A DNA stretch of 64,000 bases from Labia minor. Taxonomy: Eukaryota; Arthropoda; Insecta; Dermaptera; Spongiphoridae. Of the stretch, positions 1-11,933 are shown piece after piece (positions within the stretch are counted from its first letter, which is position 1; each line of letters opens with the position of its first letter). Location: positions 84,742,053 through 84,806,052 of the forward strand of contig OY720344.1 in NCBI GenBank assembly GCA_963082975.1. The letters are read 5' to 3'. The notes under the pieces are model-generated. The model was not told the DNA's origin. It did no database searches and saw nothing but the letters and a program-made list of their open reading frames with translations. The translations under genes and the position numbers were made by a program.

Positions 1-2
1 AA

Positions 3-122
3 GGGCTTGTTCAATTAGGAATCATTTCAAAGGAACATTCAAAGTATGACTGCTTTATTCTTATAGAAGCTACACAATCAAATGTAGATGGGAGTGAAAT
101 CTGCGAAGTTACGAACTTCTAG
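3..122 (+). CDS. 3' end of an unrecognised gene (partial)
   Basis: The third frame is open from the window edge to a TAG at 120-122, giving 39 residues (ends EICEVTNF). AATAAA follows at about 167, so this looks like a terminal exon with its polyadenylation signal. The composition is more balanced than the flanking DNA. I do not recognise the family; the core ISKEHSKYDCFILIEA is soluble-looking. It converges on DNAJC28. It could be chance, because the upstream part is missing. Confidence 0.35.
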   Translation, partial: GLVQLGIISKEHSKYDCFILIEATQSNVDGSEICEVTNF

Positions 123-450
123 TTATAAGATGAATATTGAAAACCCTTAACAATTATGAAGTCCTTTAATAAACAAATAGAATATACTTCCACATGAATC
201 GATGTTAGACCTCATTAGGTCACTATAGCATGAGGAAGCAATATCACATCTAAGAAAATTTTATTTAGATATTAAGTTATTTTTTCAATCAATTTATTTT
301 CCGATCTTAAAATTACAACAATTATTCATTATACTTTTATTTATTAGAATTTATTTGTCCCTTTTCTTTAAAATATATATACTTATATTAGTAAAAATTT
401 CTATTTACAATAATTTTATTAAATTTATTATATTATTCGAAATGATAAAT
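123..450. other. Convergent 3' flank, no gene seen
   Basis: AT-rich sequence between the tail of the leftmost gene and the DNAJC28 stop codon. It holds an AATAAA near 167 on the plus strand. I see no coding sequence. Confidence 0.5.
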
Positions 451-2343
451 CTATTTTTTCTTCGTGTCAAAAATTTTACTGAATAAATCAAAAAATGAAT
501 TATTGTTCATATTAGATGATGATGATTTGGATGATGATGGTTCTGTTGAATTATCATTACAAAAATTATCAATATTTGTTTTACCATTTTGTAAAATTTT
601 GTTCGCTTGAAAATCTAAACTAAATAATAACATTTGTTTATTTAATAAAGGAACAACCAAATTGAAATGATTAATTTTTTTATTAAGCATTTGCTCATCT
701 GAACGAAAATCATTAATGACTTGATCCCAGCGATGTTGTTCTTTAAAATTTAATGGTAAAGGGGAGAGTTGAGAACGGATTTTCTCCAATTCTGTAGAAA
801 TTCTTTTCTTATCAATGGAAATTTCTTTTTGTAATAAAATCCATTCAGGAGTAAATCCATTTTCAATTAAGACCTAAAAAAAATTAAATAATTAGTCAAT
901 AGAAAAATTAGAAATAAAGAGTATTTTAAGAATTATTAAAAAAATTTAATTGATATTTAAAATTACCTGATTCATTTTATGAGTCACAAAATCAACATAT
1001 GGATTTACATTATGACTAGGAAGAGGTTTGCCACTTCCTTTAAGATTGTCAAAATCTCCTCGAGCCATAGACTCTTGAATTAAATCTTCAACGAGGCGTT
1101 CGATTTCACTCCGTACTTTGATTTTTTGTGATGCTATTTTATCTTTTAAAACAAGAGAAGATTCTTTTGAAAAATCATTGGATGATAAACGAGAAATTCT
1201 ATGTTCACGAACATTTTCAACGGCTTGTTCAGCTCTATGAAATTGATACTGTCTTTGTCGTTGTGAAGGAGTACCATACCCAATACCATCATAGGATAAA
1301 TAATGTCTATGTTGAGGAGCTGTATGCTAAAGAAAAAAATACTAATATTTGTTTTGTTTTAAATATATCATTAGAATATATATGTTTATAATTTATTTAT
1401 TTGATACTTTAACAATACTAACAATTTGTTTTGAATAATCTGTCCTATTCATATAATAATAATAAATTTGATTAAAGTAGGTATACCTTAATATCAAATT
1501 CTTTAACTTCTTCATTTGCTGATTTTTTCTCTTTATAATATAATCCATATTCACCCAAATGTTTATCTTTATTATACCGTTCATTTGCAAATTTTGTTTG
1601 CAAATGTCGATAAGCTGCTTCAATCTGGAAACTAATAATACAATTAAATAGTTGTCATTTGATATATTGAACTTTTTTATTTTATAATCACCTTTTGAAA
1701 TTTATTTGAATCGGCTTCAGGTGAGCCACTGTCCGGATGAAATCTTTTGCAAAGATTAATGAAAGCTAAACGAACTTGTTCCTGATCAGCATCGTTATCT
1801 AGGCCTAACATCCTAAAATAATTCTAAAATGGAAAAATATTTTAATTGAAATAATAAAAATAATTTTCATTATTAGAATGAATAGAGTAGTCAATTTAAT
1901 ATTCATTAAGTGTTGAATCAAAACAGAAATTAGATATGATTTTTCTATATAAAAGTGAACTATAGATGTGGAACCTAGAAAAATAAAATACTTGTACTGT
2001 TCACATTTAAATGATTTTAAGGTGCAAGAAATTTTAATGAAAAACAGTTAATAAATTAGTAATTTTACAATTTTTTTTATAAAATTAATTATAAAAACAC
2101 AGTTTGTTTCATTTTCAAACAAAAATTAATTTTAAGCTATCCTCATCTCTTCTTATTGAAGAACAATAGTCTAACTCTAAGACTTACAATTAGAGTTTAA
2201 GCTTTCGATAATTTTGTCTATTTATTTATTTTTTTGTAAAATTTAATAAATTTAAAAATTACCGTAAAATCTTCTTTTTCTATATTTTTAAACTTTGATA
2301 AATTTCGATAATTTATGTAATATCTATATTTAAACGATAACAT
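451..2343 (-). CDS. DNAJC28: DnaJ homolog subfamily C member 28 (DNAJC28)
   Basis: Five coding exons, read downward: 2343-2263, 1823-1692, 1624-1487, 1326-967 and 873-451. They close in frame to 377 residues; human DNAJC28 is about 388. Exon 1 encodes a 27-residue Lys/Arg/Tyr-rich N-terminus (MLSFKYRYYINYR...) that looks like a mitochondrial presequence. The J domain follows with an intact HPD tripeptide at about residues 56-58 (KRFHPDSG), the site that stimulates Hsp70 ATPase. The conserved DUF1992 block lies at about residues 185-255 (IERLVEDLIQESMARGDF, KGSGKPLP, NPYVDFVTHKMNQ), which is diagnostic of this subfamily. A Ser/Asn-rich tail ends in KKK. The gene is head to head with SEC62. The mitochondrial location is inferred from the presequence. 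Confidence 0.9.
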
Positions 2344-2691
2344 TTTTTGTAAATAAAAAAAAATTATTTTCTAAAATAACTAGGAATATAAAAAGTAAAA
2401 AGTTATCTAATTGAAATTTGACGTAGATGTGGGACATTTAAATGATAACCAACAAAAATAAATTAATTAAAAAATCACTACATTATTCAATATCAATACT
2501 TTTAATTTATTTAATGTTAAAAAATTAAAAATTGTGCTATGATTAAAAGTTTTTATTAAATAAATTAATATTAATAAAATTGTAAATTGTTTTTGATTAT
2601 GATATGAAAAAATTAAATGAATGTGTTTGATTTAGTTTAGGTGTAATGACATTTCTCATATTGTAGTATATTTGATCCGTTTGATCGCAAA
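2344..2691. promoter_or_regulatory. DNAJC28-SEC62 divergent intergenic region
   Basis: 348 bp between two start codons on opposite strands, so it must hold both 5' UTRs and probably a shared promoter. The SEC62 ATG sits in CAAAATGGCTGAG, which resembles a YY1 element overlapping a start codon. The rest is AT-rich without a clear motif. Confidence 0.4.
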
Positions 2692-2786
2692 ATGGCTGAG
2701 AAAAGAAAAACTAAAAAAAGAAAAGAGGTAAAATTATGTCTATGTTATATATAAAATTATCTTAAAATGGATTTTCAAATAAAATA

Positions 2787-2819
<33 letters not shown>

Positions 2820-4987
2820 TTTATAATATTTCGATTTTATTACATTAAGACATCCAATTTTTATTGAATGTAATTTCAACATTTTCCTAACATATTTATA
2901 TTTGATTTATTTTTTTAAATATATAATTTTTAATTATAATATAATTTAAACAAAACAATTTTCTATCAATTGTATTGCCTTATGTTATATTCTAATTATT
3001 GAATCTTGTATGGAGTTTTAAATATGGTAATTTTTTTTAGGACATTAATGAAAAATCTGATAAACCATCTAAAGAAGAATATGAATTGGCTAAATGGCTG
3101 CGTAAAAATGTTCAAATTAAGAAAACAAAGTTTTTAAATCATAATGTTGAATATTTTACAGGTATATATATAATACATACATATATATATATATAATTAT
3201 TATGAATATTCCTCTAAACATATATTTTAATTTCTAATATTATATCAAATATTAATTTACTTTCATTTTCTGTTAATATAGATTTATCTTTAGTGATCCA
3301 ACGTTTTACATACATTCGTATTTTTTACGTTTTGCATACGTCATCTCATATTTTACGAACTCATTCTTTCTTTTAAAAAATATTTTAAATTTAAAGTTCT
3401 ACTTTGTTATTTAATTTTATAACTTTCATAAATTATTTCCTATATATATAATAAAATATATTTTTTACCATAAACTAACTTATTCAAATAATTAAATCAT
3501 AATAGAAAGAACGTATTTACTTTTTGATGATAATAAATAAAATAAGAATAAATATTATTTTTCATTGTGACTTTTAACTTATTTATTTTATTACCTTTTT
3601 CAGCTGCCAAAGCGCTCGATGTTCTTATGGCTTCCCATTGGGGTTCAGGAAAAGAAGGACAGGACCCGTTCTTTCAATCTAGAGCGGCTGCTATAGAAAT
3701 GCTTGATACCATGTTACGACATAAATTTTTCCATCGAGCCAAAAAGATTCCTCTCACTGAGGAAGAATTAAAAGCAAGACAAAAGAAGAAGGCAAAGAAA
3801 ATTGATGAAAAAGAGAAGACCAAGAAAACTGAAGAGAAAGAAAAAGCTAATGAAGCTGCTGAAAGTAGTCACGCTGAAGGAGATAAAAAAGAAGATGAAG
3901 AGAAAAAGAAAAAAACTAAGATTCGCCTGCAAATGCACAATGAACAGCTATTTGTAGACGGCTTTGATGCTTATGTATGGATTTATGATCCAATTCCTGT
4001 TTATTATTGGTTCTTTGGCTTTTTACTTGTACTTGGAGCAATTGCCATTTGTCTCTTCCCTCTTTGGCCACCAACTGTAAGAAAAGGAGTCTATTATCTT
4101 TCAATCGCTGCTGCTGGTCTTTTAGGATTCATAATAGCATTAGCTCTATTTCGCTTGGTTGTGTTCTGTACTATTTGGGTAGCAACTTTTGGTCATCATC
4201 ATCTCTGGCTTTTCCCTAATCTTACTGAGGATGTTGGGTTTTTTGCATCTTTCTGGCCATTATATCATGTAAGAATTTTATTCTCATTTCTTCATTTTAT
4301 AATTTGAATATATATTTTTCTAAATATTCTGTTATCTTTTGCAATCAGTATGAATATAAAGGCGATGATGACGAGAATGATGAGATTGTTAAGAAAGGAA
4401 AGAAGAAAAAGAAAGATAAATATTCTGATAATGAAGATGACTCTAATGATAAAGAAAATTTGGATAAAAGGTAATAATAATTTACTTTTTTTTAATAAAA
4501 TATAAAGAATATTTCTAATGAATAATATTTTATAATATTTTTCTTGTTATCCAATCTGCAAACATTTATTTTTATTTATCAATTTATTTTAATTATAAAG
4601 AGCCTTTATAAAGGAAAAAATATAATTTCCATTTATCAAAAATTATTTATTATTAGATTATTATATCTATTTATTTATTCTTGTTTTTCAATAATTTTTA
4701 TATATGTATTTTGAAAAAAATATTTTTTTTCACATTTTCATTTTTGTTGTAGATCTTATGAAAGTCACTCTACAGAAAACCTCAATGAAGAAAAGGATGA
4801 AGATTATCATGATGAAGAGGATGAAGAGGATGATGATGAAGACAGAGGTGATGGTGATGATGGGGAAGAAGAGGAAGAGGGTGAGGTGGAATGCGAACCA
4901 TCTGAATCCGAATCTGAATCCAGTAGTCAGAAATCTCAAACAGGCAAAGATTTTGAAATGGTCGAAAAAGAGGAAATTGAATCCTAA
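2692..4987 (+). CDS. SEC62: Translocation protein SEC62
   Basis: Five exons: 2692-2727, 3041-3161, 3604-4268, 4349-4470 and 4753-4987, closing to 392 residues (human 399). SEC62 is an ER membrane protein of the Sec61-Sec62-Sec63 channel; it assists post-translational import of small secretory proteins and acts as an ER-phagy receptor in mammals. The N-terminal cytosolic domain (AKWLRKNV, FTAAKALDVLMAS, MLDTMLRHKFFHRA) matches the family, followed by a Lys/Glu-rich linker. Two membrane segments lie at about residues 184-206 (WFFGFLLVLGAIAICLFPLW) and 212-238. The C-terminus is very acidic; its near-end FEMVEKEE resembles the LIR region of vertebrate SEC62 (inference). The last exon is a GAT/GAA-rich tract, so its length may vary. 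Confidence 0.95.
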
Positions 4988-5343
4988 CAAATTGCGCGCT
5001 CTGCTTGGATATCATTATCATTCCAAATTTTATTTTTTTTAATCTAAATATATATAAATATATATATATATATATTTAAAACCCAGCCAGCTCAGAAGCA
5101 GCACAGATTTAAAAACGGTTTTTGTGGGACTATTTTTAAATTAATATTTTCAAGATAACTAATTAATTTTATTTTATTTATAGATTTGTTTATCTAGAAG
5201 ATTATATATATATATAAAGATTTGAGAGAAAAGTATATAAACACAAACATATTATATAAATATATACTTCCAGATAAATATATATATATATATATATATC
5301 TTTATTGTATTATGAATAAAAGAGAAAATAAGAAAAACACTTT
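4988..5343. other. Convergent 3' UTRs of SEC62 and TTC36
   Basis: The stop codons of SEC62 (+) and TTC36 (-) are 356 bp apart. The interval holds several short (TA)n runs (about 5049-5074, 5205-5215, 5279-5300) and AATAAA sequences in both directions. No coding sequence is seen. Confidence 0.5.
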
Positions 5344-8300
5344 TTATCCTTGATATTGTGGAATTTCAAACACCTTTGCAAGCATTTGATTACAAAGCGC
5401 CGCGTAAGGATTAAGTGCCACTAATTGGTTCCGAGCGAATCCACTTCCAAGTTGGGCAGCTTTTACAAAATCTCCCTTTGCATCGTCGTCCCGACCCATA
5501 CAACGATATAACAAACCACGTTGACACAATGCCTGACATCCTGACCTTCCTTTTTCTTCACTAATCCAGATCGCCTTTTCAAGATCTTTCAAACTCTCTA
5601 CAAAAACCAAATTCACCCTTGTAGAAAAATTGATATATATATATATTATTTAAATATTTTTTACCTTCATTGTTTCTTTTAAGTCGATAAGCTTGCGCTC
5701 GATTGTTATATAATGATGATTTTTTTGGATTTATCTCAATTGCCTTCGTGAAAATTTCAATTGCTTTATCAAGTTGACCAGCCTCTGCAAGTTTAACACC
5801 TTCAATTTCAAGAAGATTTATTTCCCTGTTTTCATCATTATCTTCAGGATCTAAATCAATGAAATTGAAATTGCAAGAGTTTAATAGATTATATTAAAAT
5901 ATATATAATAAATGGATTAATAGTTATATAAATGTTTAAAAATTAGGTGGTTGATACTAAATGGAAATATGTTATCTTTTAGTAGAACAACAATCATTTC
6001 ATATTATGATATTATTTATTATTTGTAATAAGTTACCTATTAGAATAAGTTTTTAAAAATAATGGTTTAGTATAAAAAATTAATTAAATTAAATTTTGAT
6101 TCAAAAGAAAATTTTTCTTTTAATTACTATAATTATATATTATTTTATATAATTCGAAATCAAATATCGGTTAATCCATATTTTCCGAAGATATTGTATA
6201 AAAAAAATATATTTTGTTCCTTTTATAAATTATCTATGTTTAAAATATATTTACAATGAAATCAATTAACAAAAAAATAAGACACTCAATTTCTAGAACA
6301 AATAATTAATATATGTTTACAAAAGATGAAGTTATACAATCATATATTTTTAACATTCAAATCAAACAAACTAATTAAAAATTTATATCAAAATACTTGG
6401 ATAATTTTACAAGAACTTTTTACTTAAGTTTTATTTATGAATGAATGAAAACTCAAAATAATTAAAATAAAGTTTTACAATATCTTAAATTTAAAATTTT
6501 GTTTATAATAAATATTATTTTTTTTTTTTATTTAATATTATTAAATATTATTACTGTTGCCAATTCAAAATGAAATATAAATTATACGATTAAAATAAAC
6601 TTAAGTCGCATTAACATAAAAAATTCTTCTCAAGGTCAAATCACTTGAGTGTTAAGTTTTTGAATAGAATATTTTTTTAACGAAAGAAATTCCTGTTTTT
6701 TATTTTAATACTTTAAGAATTTTAATTTTTTTAAAATTTGTAAATTAAATTCTAATCCTTAATTATTTGTGAATTATTAAGTAAATTAAGCATTTTTAAT
6801 ATAATTTATATTTAAGTTTATATTTTGTCCAATAACTAAATTTAAAATTTGATAATTTAATATACATATATGATTATAGGATAACTATTTTAATTTAATT
6901 ATTTCATTAATACAAATAAATTTCTTACTCTGATTTCATAAACATTTTCAAGGATTACTCATTAAATTAAGGAAAATAAATGAAAATTTAAATAATGTTA
7001 ATATATCTTTTATCTAGAAAATATAAAAAATTGGTGTCCCAAAAAAAAATACAAATTCAATTATAGTCCAATAAATTAAATTAAAATTTGATACACTTTC
7101 TAATTTCTAAAGAACATCTTGCTATCCATTTCTTTAAAAATAAATTTTTAATATTTCAATTCTGGAGAAAAAATATATTTTGTAATTTGAAAAACATCAT
7201 GCACTTTTAATCTTTAAAATAAGTTAAAATAAAATTTTTATTGATACTTTATTAAGATCCAAATTAATAAATTTGAATATCCAACAAGAAACACTATAAA
7301 AGAATTTGGTAGGTATTCCAATGAAAAATTCATAATTACAATTTTGTTTTTCACTTTTAATAAAGTATAAATCTAAATAGTTTTATATATGATGGTTGGT
7401 ATTTTAAAATTATTAAGGGTGTTGTTTTTGAAAATACATAAACGATTTAAATCTTTCTATGACATATACTTTCACAAAGGATTTTATAAAACCTTCATTT
7501 GTATTATTGTTCAAACTTCTACAATGCTGAAATATTTAGAATGTCAATTTTTATGATATATAATAATTAAAAACAAAAATTGATATTTTGGAACTATTTA
7601 ATGATTTAAGGATGCATTTTTGCAATTTTTACCATAATTATTGTAATAATCTGTGTGTTAGCATAATAGCTTGTTTATCTGATTATCTTGTAATGAAACT
7701 TTTTAATTTTACAAAAATAATGGGAGGGACAAAAGAATTTTCATTTTAAATTTAATTTAAGTCCCCTAAAACCAGAAAGTCTGTTTCTGTATTCCATAAC
7801 ACCATACAAGAAGTTTTGAATTTATATAATATGCATTTATTAAATATAAAGAAACTGGATATAAATATAAAGATATGGAAAATTAAAGATTATTTTCGAG
7901 ATGTTGCCGGTCATTTCCAATATTATTTAGGGTTGAAATTGAGTTGTTGATTTGCGGTGTTTTTGTTACCAGTTGTCAATTAGTTGCCAGTTGTTGATTA
8001 GTGGAAGATTATTAATTTATTGACACTAATTTTGTTATGTGTAGACCTGTTGTAGATATCTATTCAAGCACCAAGTTTTGCTCCGTTAGGTGAAAACCTA
8101 CCAGTAAAAAGTTTAAAAATGATTATGGGGGTCTGTGTTCTAGTAAATAATGAGGTTGGGGAAGAGCTTGTAATCTGGAGTTATTTATTGTTTGATTTTG
8201 ACTTAGGAAATTTCCATTTGTTTTTGAGTTTGTGAGATTAAAATCATACGCACAAAAAAATCTAACCCCGAGCTTACATCGTTTACTTTTTTAGAAATTT

Positions 8301-9022
8301 AAGAATAAAAAAAATTAATAAAATCAATAATATAAAAAATTAAAAGTAAATGAACTATAAGGAGAGGAAAAACTTTATAAAAACCCCCCTCTCTCTTCCT
8401 CTCCTTCTACAATACTATATAAATTCCGAAACATGCTCCTAGATTAAAGTTGAAACTCGGGAGTTGAATCGAGAATTAGGTAATTAATCGACCCTAATAT
8501 TGTCCTCACCCTCAAATACACACACAACAATCAAAGAATATCAAATTAATAATAACATTAACTCTATCTAAAACTAATTCTCAAAGAATTAATTTACAAA
8601 TATTCTCTATAGAAACTCATTATATACCTCACATAAAATAAAATATTTATTTAATTTAATTTTTTTTTTAATAATAATCTAAAAATTTATTTTATATTTT
8701 TCAGGAGTTTAAAAAAAATCAAAGTATATATTTAAATTTTTAATACTTTTAATTTAAATTTGTAAAAAAAACATTTCTACTTTTAAAACCTCCATCACGA
8801 AGGACGCACATAGATATATTATATAAAATATCAAATTTTGAAACGTCAACTTTTATTAATATTATATTTTATTTTCAATAAAACTTAAAACAAATAAAAA
8901 TAAAAATTGAATCACGCACCTGTTAATGTGGACGGTAAATCATCTTCATATATTATTTCACCAAGTGGAACAAGAGGATTGAAAATGCTATTCAAAATAG
9001 CTTTATCTCTCGTGCTCGACAT
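5344..9022 (-). CDS. TTC36: Tetratricopeptide repeat protein 36 (TTC36)
   Basis: Three exons: 9022-8920, 5850-5665 and 5597-5344, closing to 180 residues (human 189). The protein is a small TPR protein; in mammals it is an Hsp70-binding TPR protein also linked to tyrosine metabolism. TPR motifs are visible in exon 2 ([32 protein letters not shown]) and exon 3 ([40 protein letters not shown]). The block [16 protein letters not shown] matches the conserved C-terminus. Exon 1 reads [16 protein letters not shown]. Exon phases fit (GAT and GAG codons are split across the introns). Intron 1 is unusually long (3.07 kb). The gene is head to head with SZRD1. Confidence 0.92.
5851..8919. other. 3.07-kb first intron of TTC36
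   Basis: Mostly very AT-rich non-coding DNA. Two patches stand out by higher G+C: 7900-8270, with an imperfect 18-bp duplication (CCAGTTG...) near 7970-8006, and 8370-8520, with a CT-rich tract followed by TATATAAATT. Neither contains an open frame. They may be fragments of old insertions. Confidence 0.35.
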
Positions 9023-9251
9023 TTTTCAAATGATAAAAAAGCATTTTAAGTAAACAGGTATTATATGTATAAATTGTTTATTAAAATGTAGAGAGAACCA
9101 GTTTTTTCATGGACATATTTTTTCTGGGCAAAATGCCAAAATATTATTCAATACGCAAATATAATTTTGAATTTGAAATGATCCGCCTTTAAAAAACTGT
9201 GACGACATACAATCGTAAACTACGCATGCGCTTCATCTGCGCCTCCTAAAT
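9023..9251. promoter_or_regulatory. TTC36-SZRD1 bidirectional promoter region
   Basis: Only 229 bp separate the two divergent start codons. At 9221-9232 the sequence TACGCATGCGCT is one step from the NRF1 consensus (YGCGCAYGCGC), and it lies in a local rise of G+C just upstream of SZRD1. NRF1 sites are typical of bidirectional housekeeping promoters. No TATA box is evident near the SZRD1 start. Confidence 0.5.
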
Positions 9252-11933
9252 ATGGCTGCCAATGAAGAGGCCGAAATAATTGAATGTTGGGAGCAAATCG
9301 TGGATACAGGGGTAAAAAATTTTTAAGACAAGCAAAGAAAAAAAATCTTTAATTATAAACATACCATATATTATTTTGACATTTATTATTATAACGTATT
9401 TTATCTGTTATTTTTTCCTCAAAATTAAATTTTAATAAGTGGAAAACTATTTATTTTAAAACAAGGCCTACTTTTTTAGACGAGAATTAAAGAGAGAGTG
9501 GAAATCAAATTCTTTTATATAAATTTTAAAGTAATGAATCCAAACTTAATATTTAATAATAAACCAATAGTTTTATAAAAGTATGTATCAAATTAACTAT
9601 TTTTTCATATTTTTCATTTTATCCTTTTTTCCAGCTATTGGAAGGAAATCTGGCTCGGCCTAAGAACTCGGAAGAAACAGATATGATCTGGTATTTAATA
9701 TTTTTATTTAATAATAATCTATCTCTTCTTTAATATAATTTAAAATTTCTATTAGTTCTTTCTCAAAAGTAGTCAATAATTCTCATTTTTTGTAATAATT
9801 TTCTTGACAAAATATATTTAGGTAAAATTGTCTTAGTTAAGAATAAGAAGATTAATATAGTAATTTTAACTATTATAATAACCTTTTATACAAACTGTTA
9901 TTATATTTTTTTATTATCAGAGTGATTAAAGAAAAAAAAATTCTAAATTTTAAAAATAATTTTAAATTTTAAAACGAATTTTTTTTTCATTAAACAATCT
10001 TAATTCTTATATAAAGATTAAATTTTTAACATAAAATATTATTCATTTATCATAAATCTTAAATTTAACATTCATATAAATATTTTTCTATTACAATTTC
10101 AATAGTTACTCATTATTATTGAATTGATAGCTGTCAGAGCGCTGACAATGTTATTTATTTCATTTCAAAATTAAAAATTTTATAAATCGAGATCTCCAGT
10201 TATTAATTTCAACTTTTATTTCCATTTTGCCATTTTATTGAATTGATTCATTTTGTCAATAAATCTCACATTGTATTTTCTATATTTATTTAGAATGGAT
10301 TGTGATTACCGCAGAAAATTAATTTAAAAAAAAAAATAATTTTTTCATTTTCTATTATTTTTATAATTTTAATCACTCATAGGAAATTTTTGTATTTTCC
10401 TATTTTATATATTTAATTCTAAATTAATTTTTATTTCTTTTTAGTAATAGAAGCAGTAATAGTCCTTTGATTCTACAATCTAATGATAATTTAGGAAATC
10501 AATTTGCTACACCAACTGTAAAAATTTTAAAACGACCTGAAAGAGAAAACAGATCTTCAAACGATGGGCAGCTAGTCAATGGGGAAAACAAGCCCCGACA
10601 ACATTTCAAAACTTTACAACAAGTAATATATTAATAAACCAAAAATCTATTTCACATAAACATAACAATATTTTGTTATGTCGACTTCACTTCGTTAAAT
10701 TACATTTACTATTTAATGTTTAAAGAATATCCCTGAAAATAACTATAATTTTTCTGTTATAAAAAAATGATGATTATAGTGAAAAATAGACTTTTAATTA
10801 ACATTTTCTTAAGATAATTTTTTGATTCTATTGTATCAAATGATTTATTTCGAATGAGAGTATGACATTCATTGTCATTTATAAAATTAATTAGAAATTT
10901 GAAATATTTTATTATAAGGGAATGGGGCGAAGTAAATAATTTTATTGAGAACACTTTATAGGGGGTTTTGAATTTAGTCTATGCAATTTATTTTTGGAAA
11001 GAATCATTGCATCCTATAAAGAAGTTTGTTAATCTCGGAGACTCGACAATAGGTAGGAAGAATACTAACGCTTTTTTAAGGGCCTGAGATAAAAAAAGGT
11101 GAAGAAGATTAGGGATGATTAGACTTTTTGATTTGATATTTTATTATAAATATGAATTTATTAATATAAAAATAGTTTAACTTTCAATTTATTTTAACTG
11201 AAAATTATTAACTTAAATACATTATTTAAAAAATATAATAATTTATTAAAATAAAATCCTTAAAATTATATTTAGATTTTTATTTTAAATGTATCAAAAT
11301 TGTTTAAATCCTATTAATTATTTAAGTTTTGCTCTTTAAATATAATTATTATTTTAAGAATATATGAAATTAATTAATTTAAAAAATAAAATAAATATTA
11401 TGTCTGTTTCAAGAGAGAACAAGAATATGCTGAGGCAAGATTAAGAATATTAGGCGAAGCTCGGAGTCCAGACGATGCGATTACTTCACAAAATATTGAT
11501 GAAAGGTAATTTGAATTATTTTATTTATATATTTAATTTGATATTTTAAACCAAAATGGGATGGGAAATAAAAATAATAACAAGAGACTTATGAGGAAAA
11601 ACGTTTTCTATGACCTTAAAATTTAAACAATACCAAAATTTCAACATTTTTTTATGATCATATTTATTTAACTTTCTTTTAAACTTGAACATTGATCTCA
11701 TTAATATTTATATAATTTAAATGTTAAATAAATAATTTAATTATTTTAATTTCATATTTAATTATGTACTTATATACAATATTTGTATTATTATAAAATA
11801 ATTTTTCAATTTTTTTTTTAGGATAAGCAAGATACAAAATAAAATTGAAATGCTAAAAGCTTCCGAAAGTGAGAATGTGGTACGTCTTCCTAAAGGGCCT
11901 GATGGCAGCAAAGGTTTTGCCCCTCGGAGGTAG
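9252..11933 (+). CDS. SZRD1: SUZ RNA-binding domain-containing protein 1 (SZRD1)
   Basis: Five exons: 9252-9311, 9635-9690, 10445-10622, 11414-11505 and 11822-11933, closing to 165 residues (human 152). The start MAANEEAEIIECWEQIVDTG and the SUZ-type segment (VKILKRPERE) match the family, as do the conserved EQEYAEARLRILGEARSP block and the SUZ-C-like end (VVRLPKGPDGSKGFAPRR). SUZ domains bind RNA. SZRD1 is a small, poorly characterised, conserved animal protein. All exon junctions keep frame, including TGT and AGG codons split across introns. The extra length comes from a longer Asn/Ser-rich linker in exon 3. Confidence 0.93.

Noticed and set aside
3916-4219. Open frames on both strands inside SEC62 exon 3
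   Set aside because: They overlap the well-supported SEC62 membrane region in other frames and show no family features.
4730-5042. Met/Lys- and His-rich frames over the SEC62 acidic tail
   Set aside because: Frame-shifted reading of GAT/GAA repeats.
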